Below, piece by piece: positions 6,202-12,574 of a DNA stretch of 15,758 bases. Position 1 is the first letter of the stretch. The number at the start of each line of letters is the position of its first letter. The position numbers and the translations under genes were made by a program. The notes beneath the pieces are model-generated. The model was given only the letters and a program-made list of their open reading frames with translations. It ran no database searches and was not told the origin of the DNA. Source of the stretch: JBBIJH01 sp037446075 (GTDB lineage: Bacteria; Bacteroidota; Ignavibacteria; UBA10030; JAHEZR01); NCBI GenBank assembly GCA_037446075.1, contig JBBIJH010000054.1:1-15758 (forward strand), written 5' to 3'.

Positions 6202-7470
6202 ATGGGAGGGAAAGCGGCGTTAATTCTCGTGGTTGGATTCGGGATCATTTGGGGAAAGATCTCTTACAATATGAATGACTTGGAAACAAAGGCCGTGGAA
6301 AACGTGTCTTTCTATTTGGAGAACACAGTTTCCCATAATCTCGCCCTGGCTGGCGCGAACGTTGCCCTTTCCAAGGTTTACCAGAATCCCAATCTCCGTG
6401 GCGTTGTTGCAGACCCCCCAGTGTTTACCGCCGGGCCTTTTGCGGGAGGAAAGTATACAGCGCGTATGGATAGTCTAAATCCTGCTCTCTTGCGACTTCG
6501 AACAATCTCTACCTATAGGGAATTGCGTGACACAGTGGATGTAACTTTCCGGACTCTCCAAGATCAAAGCTTTTCCATGTTCGCATGGATGACTAATTTT
6601 GAGGGAAACGTCTTCTGGATCACAAAGGATACAGTTTGGGGGCGTGTTCACTCAAACGGAATCCTTCACGTCAATGGAAGCCCTGTCTTCTGGGAAAAGG
6701 TAACGACGGCGAAGCAATTCGATCCAAAGCCCGGCACGGGAGTAAACAAGGCGATCTTCAAAAACGGCTACGAGACTGGAGTGGCGCCGATTCCCTTTCC
6801 CGCTGACCTTTCCCAACTCATGGGTGCCTCGACCGCTGGTGGAAGAAGGTACACATCGGAGATCTGGGTCACATTAGCTGCAGGATCTGGAGCGAACGAG
6901 GATGGGATGGTCTACGTCCGAAATTCGGCCACGGGCCCAGTCATCGACTCGATCCGTTTGTCAGACCCCGCTTTTAACGGCGCCCTGGTTGGAGAAAATC
7001 GCGTACACGTCCAGGGCTCTCTTGACGGTCGTTTGACCATTGGTTCTCTCAATACCATCTTCATCGAGGACAACATTGTCTATGAACGAAATCCCCTGAA
7101 TGGCGACAGCGACGACCTCCTAGGGTTGGTTTCAGAGAGCTCGATTCTTGTCGCTGACAATGCGGCGAATAATAATGACTGTGAAATTCACGCGGCCATC
7201 TTCGTTCGAAATGGGTCGTTCGGTGCAGAGCACTATAACACGCGGCCAGTGAGTGGAGAGCTCCGGATCGTTGGAAGCATCGTCCAGGATACACGCGGGG
7301 CCGTCGGTACATTTTCTGGCTCAAAAATCATATCTGGTTTTAGCAAGCGCTATCGGTACGATCCGAGGCTTGCAAATCCCAACGTTCGCCCCCCGTACTT
7401 TCCGGGGTTCTACACAAAGACACTCCTAATCTCTGGATGGTGGGAGTCATTCCGGCTACCAAGATTCTAG
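6202..7470 (+). CDS. PilX-like membrane-anchored protein with DUF4900-type domain
   Basis: This 422-residue protein has a short N-terminal hydrophobic helix (about 4-18) and a PilX-like helical continuation (NLALAGANVALSKVY). The large domain holds the DUF4900-like signature GRVHSNGILHVNGSPVFW (147-164), then beta-helix-like repeats (NRVHVQGSLDGRLTIGS, NTIFIEDNIVYE, SSILVADNA, IHAAIFVRNGSF, LRIVGSIVQDTRG). PilX/GspK-like pseudopilins are large and cap the filament tip. The size and the place after PilV- and PilW-like genes fit that role. The ribosome binding site GGAGGTGA is the best in the window. The stop is 12 bases before the pilT-like start, so the two are tightly coupled. The N-terminus MGGKAALILVVGFGI has no consensus prepilin cleavage motif. 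The domain name is from memory. Confidence 0.65.
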   Translation: MGGKAALILVVGFGIIWGKISYNMNDLETKAVENVSFYLENTVSHNLALAGANVALSKVYQNPNLRGVVADPPVFTAGPFAGGKYTARMDSLNPALLRLRTISTYRELRDTVDVTFRTLQDQSFSMFAWMTNFEGNVFWITKDTVWGRVHSNGILHVNGSPVFWEKVTTAKQFDPKPGTGVNKAIFKNGYETGVAPIPFPADLSQLMGASTAGGRRYTSEIWVTLAAGSGANEDGMVYVRNSATGPVIDSIRLSDPAFNGALVGENRVHVQGSLDGRLTIGSLNTIFIEDNIVYERNPLNGDSDDLLGLVSESSILVADNAANNNDCEIHAAIFVRNGSFGAEHYNTRPVSGELRIVGSIVQDTRGAVGTFSGSKIISGFSKRYRYDPRLANPNVRPPYFPGFYTKTLLISGWWESFRLPRF

Positions 7471-7482
7471 GAGAAAGAGAAA

Positions 7483-8788
7483 ATGCTTGTGAGGACAGAT
7501 AGTAAGCCGAGCAATTTCGAGAAGGCACACCGTGCCATGGTAGAGAGGCCGTTGCAAGACACGGAAGGGGTCAATGAAGTCCGACAAATCCTGAGCAGTA
7601 TCTTGGGCAATCTCCCAACGACGCTCATCGGCGTTGAAAGAGAAATTGCCATTGGCGAAGTTGTGACTCATCTCCCCGAAGAGACAAAGAAAACCCTGAA
7701 AAAGCAGCTCGACCGGATTCTGACGAAGATGTTCCTCGTGGAAGCCTCAGACGTCGAGATAGGCGGGGTGGGCTGTAACGGCTACATCTGGTACAGAATC
7801 TTCGGATCAAAGAAGCCGGATCCCGCCTGGGGGAGTTACACCCCTGACGAGGCTAGTTGCCTCATTCAGAACGTCCTTACAGAGGTTCAAAGGAAAATCC
7901 TGTACGAGAGCCGAAATCTCGACTTTTCGTACTCTGTCCAGGATTCTGATACAGTACGTCGCCTCCGAGCCGATGCGTACTTCGATCTGGACCATCTTGC
8001 AGTCAACATGCGGGCCATCACGAATTATGTGCGGCCGTACAAGAATCTCGAGCTCCATCCGAACATTGGGCGTGTCCTGAACCTGGTCCATACAAAGGAG
8101 GGTCTTACCCTGATCACGGGCATCACCGGATCGGGAAAGAGTTCGACCCTCGACACCATCATTGACGCAAATAATCATGCTGTTGATGGACATATCATAA
8201 TCATTGCATCGCCAGTCGAGTACGTCCACAAGTCTGACCGATGTATCGTCCGACACCGCGAGGTCGGCAGAGATGTCATGTCGTTCCGCGACGGCGTCAT
8301 TCAAGCCCTCCGTCAAGACCCCGACATAGTGGTGATCGGAGAGATGCGCGACCCAGAAACTATCATGACAGCGCTTGAGATCACGGATAGTGGTCACAAG
8401 GTTTTCTCCACTCTGCACACTAGCTCGGCAGTGGAAAGTATCGACCGTATCATCGGCGAAGTATCGCCAATCGAGCAAAATCGCGTGCGTAACCGTCTCG
8501 CCGATGTGTTGAAGTGCGTGATTTCTCAGAAGCTCGTCCCCAGTCTCGATGGTCAACGGGTNNNNNNNNNNCCTTGTAACGCCGGGGGTGAAGGCAGCCA
8601 TCAAGAATGGGAATACTCAGGAGATCTATCAGATGATTGCTGAATCTGGGAATCTTGGAATGATCACGATGGAACAGGACTTGCGGCGCCTTTATCTGGC
8701 GAAGAGGATCTCCCTTGAGACCGGAATCAATTATGCAAACAACAAGAAGAGGATGGAACAACTACTCACCGTCATCGGAAAAGATTAA
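7483..8788 (+). CDS. pilT: PilT-like ATPase, interrupted by an assembly gap
   Basis: This is a hexameric AAA+-like motor of the PilT (retraction) family. Motifs: Walker A GITGSGKSST (213-222), Walker B in ALRQDPDIVVIGEMRD (275-290) and His box KVFSTLHTSSA. The C-terminal part after the gap, LVTPGVKAAIKNG...GMITMEQDL, is the usual PilT end. The Asp box is altered: IIIIASPVEY (238-247) has Ala-Ser where families have Glu-Asp; only the later Glu246 remains. There is an N-terminal extension of about 80 residues rich in charged helix. No tetracysteine motif occurs, unlike PilB. Frame changes at the N-run (8562-8571), so the ends join only if the true gap is a multiple of three; alignment to PilT suggests 15 bases. 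I see this as one gene with missing bases, not a pseudogene. Spacing to the PilX-like gene is 12 bases. Confidence 0.85.
8562..8571. other. Assembly gap (10 N) inside the pilT-like gene
   Basis: Ten undetermined bases fall between codons for GQR-V and LVTP. PilT relatives have V-x-x-x-E-I between these points, which requires 15 missing bases, so the N count is a placeholder. The frame break is therefore most simply an assembly artefact. Confidence 0.97.
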
Positions 8789-8815
8789 ACTTTTTTCAGA
8801 GGGATCTAAAACATC

Positions 8816-10369
8816 ATGGGTAAGAGCTTAAAAGGAGAAGGCAAGGCTGCGTTTGGAATCTTCGTGGATGGCCTCGAACTAAAGTTTGCTCATCTCTCAC
8901 TTAAGAAGAACGAGATATGCATTCAGGAGCTAAAGACGCTGAAGCTCCCCAAGAAGCTCGACGAACGCGAAAAGGATACTGCCGGGTTCGAAGGGAGCCA
9001 GGATCTTTTCACGGAGGGAATTCCGCCGGTGGGTCTTCTGGCACAGCGAGACCGTTCCGATACAAACACCTCCGTCCTCCTCGGTTTGCTCTCGGAGTAC
9101 CCGCCGAAGAAGTATCTTCTCTCCTATTCGATTGCCGAGCCAAACCTTTACTACCAGGTCTTGGAAGGTGCTCACAAGGGGAAGAACGGCATCGTGAAGA
9201 AGAAGGTTCTGGAGCAGCTCAGGGCCCTCCGCACCGATGCGCCAGAACCGGAAGAGGTCTCCGTAATCCCATCACATGAGACGGGTGCCCTCTGCATTAT
9301 CCGGGAAGATGGTCTGAGCCTTATCGAACTTCTCGAAGAAATCAAGCCATATCTGGGAAAGCGCCTGCCACGGATCCCTTTTATTGATGCCTCTGACATC
9401 GCGTTGATGAACCTTGTACGACTCGAGTATGCACCCGCGGAAAACGAAGTCACAGCCATTGTCTACGTCGGCGTAGAGTTCAGTCGGATTATCTTTATGA
9501 GAGGGGAGGAGCACCTGCACTTCGCACCTTTGATCACGGAGGGGATAGACTCACCGTACCTCGACAACCGGCTGTACAGTAGAATTCTCCTCGAACAAGA
9601 CAATCTTGCTCTTTCAAAGCTCGATCGCATTGTGTTGACCGGATACGCTCACAGGCTCCGGTTGAGAGAGTTCCTTGCTTCTCGATTTCCGGCGGTCCAG
9701 ATCGACTACCTGCAGGTGAGCGCCCTGCGGAGAATGAAACCTGAGGAACAGACTGGTGAAGTCTGCTCCGAGTACGCCGTATCGATCGCTACAGCCTGGA
9801 GAGCCTTGCAGCCAAGGAACAGGAACTTTTCGCCGACTAATCTGCTGCCTATTGCCCTCATTGAAAGGCAAAAATTTTTCAAGGTTGCTTGGCATGGATA
9901 CTTGATCATGGTGCTGTTGTTTCTTTCGACCTTCTACTTCACGTGGCATTCGTTAAAGCTTGGGACCGAAGTTCGGGCAAAAGACGCTATCCTGACTCAA
10001 AAGCAAGACCAGCTTGCTGAAAACCTGGCATACAAAGCAGCCATCGAACAGATCTCAAAGAAAATCGAGATGAGAAAAGGCGCGATTGCTGTTTACGATT
10101 CCCTTGTCCCCGGGAGTGATCAATGGACAAGAATGGTCATGAAGACGACGACGAAGGTGCGCGAACTGGGATCGATGTGGATAACCAGCATCACTTCGAC
10201 GGCCGATGGCGGAATGGTAATGAGCGGCTATGCTCTGTATCGAGCGAGAATTCCTAAGCTCGCTTCTTTCTACAACCGTGCCACGCTCCGACATATTGCG
10301 GAGCGGTTCATTAGAGACCGAAAAGTATACGAGTTTGAGATTTATATTCCCAACGTTCGCGATCAGTGA
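8816..10369 (+). CDS. pilMN: PilM-PilN fusion (GspL-like alignment protein)
   Basis: This 517-residue protein appears to join two pilus alignment proteins usually made from separate genes. Residues 1-340 look like a PilM/GspL actin-like cytoplasmic domain (GIFVDGLELKFAHLSL near residue 13; AIVYVGVEFSRIIFMRGEEH in the second lobe). The glycine/acidic phosphate-binding positions expected in active PilM are poorly kept. PTNLLPIALIERQKFFK (340-356) matches the cytoplasmic N-terminus of PilN, whose INLLP motif binds PilM. Next come a membrane helix (357-378), a coiled coil (about 390-425) and a periplasmic ferredoxin-like domain. The same topology is normal for GspL of type II secretion, an alternative name. 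The ATG has AGAGGGA upstream. It follows the pilT-like gene by 27 bases and precedes the PilO-like gene by 42. Confidence 0.8.
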   Translation: MGKSLKGEGKAAFGIFVDGLELKFAHLSLKKNEICIQELKTLKLPKKLDEREKDTAGFEGSQDLFTEGIPPVGLLAQRDRSDTNTSVLLGLLSEYPPKKYLLSYSIAEPNLYYQVLEGAHKGKNGIVKKKVLEQLRALRTDAPEPEEVSVIPSHETGALCIIREDGLSLIELLEEIKPYLGKRLPRIPFIDASDIALMNLVRLEYAPAENEVTAIVYVGVEFSRIIFMRGEEHLHFAPLITEGIDSPYLDNRLYSRILLEQDNLALSKLDRIVLTGYAHRLRLREFLASRFPAVQIDYLQVSALRRMKPEEQTGEVCSEYAVSIATAWRALQPRNRNFSPTNLLPIALIERQKFFKVAWHGYLIMVLLFLSTFYFTWHSLKLGTEVRAKDAILTQKQDQLAENLAYKAAIEQISKKIEMRKGAIAVYDSLVPGSDQWTRMVMKTTTKVRELGSMWITSITSTADGGMVMSGYALYRARIPKLASFYNRATLRHIAERFIRDRKVYEFEIYIPNVRDQ

Positions 10370-10411
10370 GGTTCTTCATTGGAGCCATAAACGATCAGAG
10401 GAGAGACAACT

Positions 10412-11308
10412 GTGTCATTTGCTGTTCGAAATACCATTGTGCTTGCAATCCTTCTAGTCCTTGTCTTGATCTTTGGAGGTTATTGGACTAGTATTCGGCA
10501 ACCAAATAAGATCCGACTCATTGAAGAGGAGATCAAAAAGGTAGATACTGAACTTTTGAATAGCCCGGATCTCCTCCAGCAGTACAACGTGGTTCAGACA
10601 GAACTAGAGGCGTTGGAAGCTCGTTGGAGCCAGCGCACGAAGGATATCCCGGTGGAAGATGTTACCAGTCAAACCAATGCTTACCTGAACGGCGTCTTGT
10701 TCTCCAGTGGTCGCGTGAAAGCCGACGTTCAGTTCGTCGGGACGAAACAGGAGCAGAGGTTCGGCTGGAACACATATAGCCTTAAAGGGGAGGGCCCCTT
10801 CTACGGCATTTATCGCTTCATCTGGTCTCTCGAGAACGGGCGCCGTCTATTCAAACTGTCGAAGCTAATCTTGAGGCAGGCGATATCACGCGATCCAGAA
10901 TACGACCAGCCCTACCCCGTTGTCGAGTACGACATCGAGATGAAAGCGTATTTCACGCCACTGACGGAGCTCTCGAGCAGTATTGCCTGGCGCGACACTT
11001 CAATCGTCGACCTCGGTCATAATCCGTTCTGGCCCCTGATTCGCCCTGACGTGCCACCAAATGTGGAAGGTCTGGTCGAAGTTGACAAGGCTGAACTGAA
11101 GGCCATCATCCCGGGAAAGGCGTTCGTGTCCGATCATAAGGGCAAGGTTTGGGAGCTATCCGTTGGCGATCGAGTTTACATGGGTTACCTCAGTAAGATT
11201 TCACTCGAAGAAAGTAAAGTCGAGTTCGTCATCAACAGGGGAGGGATCAGCGAGACCGTCGTACTGAAAGTCCGCTACCGTCAATCACCAAACGAGGGGA
11301 AAAAATGA
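10412..11308 (+). CDS. pilO: PilO-PilP fusion alignment protein
   Basis: In this 298-residue protein, residues 6-26 are a membrane helix. Residues 32-77 are a charged coiled coil (IRLIEEEIKKVDTELL...TELEALEARW). Residues about 83-195 form a PilO-like ferredoxin domain. Residues 204-293 read as a PilP/GspC homology-region domain: NPFWPLIRP, then VDKAELKAIIPGKAFVSDHK, GKVWELSVGDRVYMG, YLSKISLEESKVEFV. PilP normally is a separate lipoprotein that touches the secretin N-domains; here its domain seems attached to PilO. The start is GTG with GAGGAGAG 8 bases upstream. The stop overlaps the secretin start (ATGA), so translation of the two is coupled, fitting a PilP-secretin contact. The PilO half is assigned with moderate certainty, the PilP-like end somewhat better. 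Confidence 0.7.
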   Translation: MSFAVRNTIVLAILLVLVLIFGGYWTSIRQPNKIRLIEEEIKKVDTELLNSPDLLQQYNVVQTELEALEARWSQRTKDIPVEDVTSQTNAYLNGVLFSSGRVKADVQFVGTKQEQRFGWNTYSLKGEGPFYGIYRFIWSLENGRRLFKLSKLILRQAISRDPEYDQPYPVVEYDIEMKAYFTPLTELSSSIAWRDTSIVDLGHNPFWPLIRPDVPPNVEGLVEVDKAELKAIIPGKAFVSDHKGKVWELSVGDRVYMGYLSKISLEESKVEFVINRGGISETVVLKVRYRQSPNEGKK

Positions 11309-12507
11309 AAGGAAAACAGATTACTTTTGGGGGGCTTTTTCTCTGCGCTGTCCTGGTCGTCTCGACAACATTCGCACAGACCCAAGCAGAAAGAGAGAGG
11401 CTACAGAGAAGTTACATCGCACCCGAGCAGCTTGTCTCGCTCTCGTTCGCTACGCCCTTCGACCGAGCGATTTCAATCTTCAGTGAGCTAAGTAAGAAAT
11501 TCACGGGCAAGATCATCTTCGATCCGGAGAAACGAACGAACCCGATTGGCGTGGATATCGAGTCGATGCACTGGCGGGATGCCTTCGAGCGAATCCTGAG
11601 GTTCAACAATCTGTGGTACGAGGAGGCAGCGGACTATATTCGGGTGGTCTCGCTTCTGCCAACGGCGGAAGAAAAACCTGTTGGAAGAGAGGAGCGACCC
11701 AGCCTCAAGACGCGTGAGGTCCAGATCACCGCCGTCTTCTATGCCGTCGACATGGCAAAAATCCGCGAGAGTGGTATATCCTGGAGCGTCTTCCGTGGCA
11801 ACAACGTGAATATAAGTGTGGAGCAGAAAGCGGCTGACGCGGTCTCGGACCTCTTCCAGATCCAGGGGAGTCCGCGTTTTGATTTTGAGGCGGATATTCA
11901 CACTCTGATAAGACTCTTCGAGTCAAAATCCCTCGCAGAGTTGATCGCTCGGCCTCAAGTCACCGTTCGTTCAGGTCAGGAGGGCGTTATTCAAGTTGGC
12001 ACAGACTTCCCGATCAACGTTCGTGACTTCGCCGGGAACCTCATCACTCGGATCGAACACGCAGGTACGATTATACGCGTGACTCCCGAAGTCATAACAG
12101 AGAACGACACGACATTCATTCACCTGCAACTTCATGTGGAGCGGAGCAGCGTTGCACCATCGGCGCTTGGTTTTGAGAAGGGGAAGACCGAGGCCACCAC
12201 GTCCACACTCCTGCTGGACGGCGAAGAGACGGTGATCGCTGGGCTATATACGAATGAAGATAAAACCCTCCGAGAGGGTGTCCCAGTCTTGAAGGACCTT
12301 CCCTGGTGGTTTTTAGGCCTACGCTATATCTTTGGTCACAACAAGGTGGAAACTGTCCGAAAGGATTTGATAATCCTGGTCAAAGCAGAACTTGTTCCTG
12401 CGCTCCGAGATCGCGTGCTCACAAAGGAAGATATCCTATTGAAAAAACGGACAGAAATGGAACGGGATCTAAAGTCTCGTAAGAAGAAGTTGGAGGATGG
12501 GTACTAG
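11305..12507 (+). CDS. pilQ: Short secretin (PilQ/GspD family)
   Basis: This is the outer-membrane pore for the filament. At 400 residues it is short; PilQ and GspD are usually well over 500. There is a signal peptide, cut after TTFA (residue 24). One N-terminal STN/N0-like domain lies at about 45-115 (FDRAISIFSELSKKFTGKII). The secretin domain at about 134-372 has ARPQVTVRSGQEGVIQVGTD, IRVTPEVI, TSTLLLDGEETVIAGLY and VPVLKDLPW. No further N1/KH-type ring or AMIN domain is visible. The final 30 residues are highly charged (KKRTEMERDLKSRKKKLEDG), unlike a typical S-domain. It overlaps the PilOP stop by 4 bases. Loss of N-domains would change how the alignment complex docks, which may relate to the PilP domain being fused to PilO. 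Confidence 0.88.
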   Translation: MKGKQITFGGLFLCAVLVVSTTFAQTQAERERLQRSYIAPEQLVSLSFATPFDRAISIFSELSKKFTGKIIFDPEKRTNPIGVDIESMHWRDAFERILRFNNLWYEEAADYIRVVSLLPTAEEKPVGREERPSLKTREVQITAVFYAVDMAKIRESGISWSVFRGNNVNISVEQKAADAVSDLFQIQGSPRFDFEADIHTLIRLFESKSLAELIARPQVTVRSGQEGVIQVGTDFPINVRDFAGNLITRIEHAGTIIRVTPEVITENDTTFIHLQLHVERSSVAPSALGFEKGKTEATTSTLLLDGEETVIAGLYTNEDKTLREGVPVLKDLPWWFLGLRYIFGHNKVETVRKDLIILVKAELVPALRDRVLTKEDILLKKRTEMERDLKSRKKKLEDGY

Positions 12508-12574
12508 GAACAAGAAGGGATCGTCCGTAACTAAAACCCCCATTCTCACACCGCGGATAGCTGGAGGGTTCAAA

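Noticed and set aside
7807..8604. 265-codon minus-strand open frame opposite the pilT-like gene
   Set aside because: It lies fully antisense to conserved PilT motifs and reads through the N-run; a shadow.
8549..8788. Separate small gene after the N-run
   Set aside because: Its translation is the normal C-terminal part of PilT; the frame change is best explained by the placeholder gap.
12497..12574. Upstream ATG start for the Ig-repeat lipoprotein
   Set aside because: It would overlap the secretin stop and place a basic 26-residue stretch before the lipoprotein signal; the ATG at 12575 has a better ribosome site.
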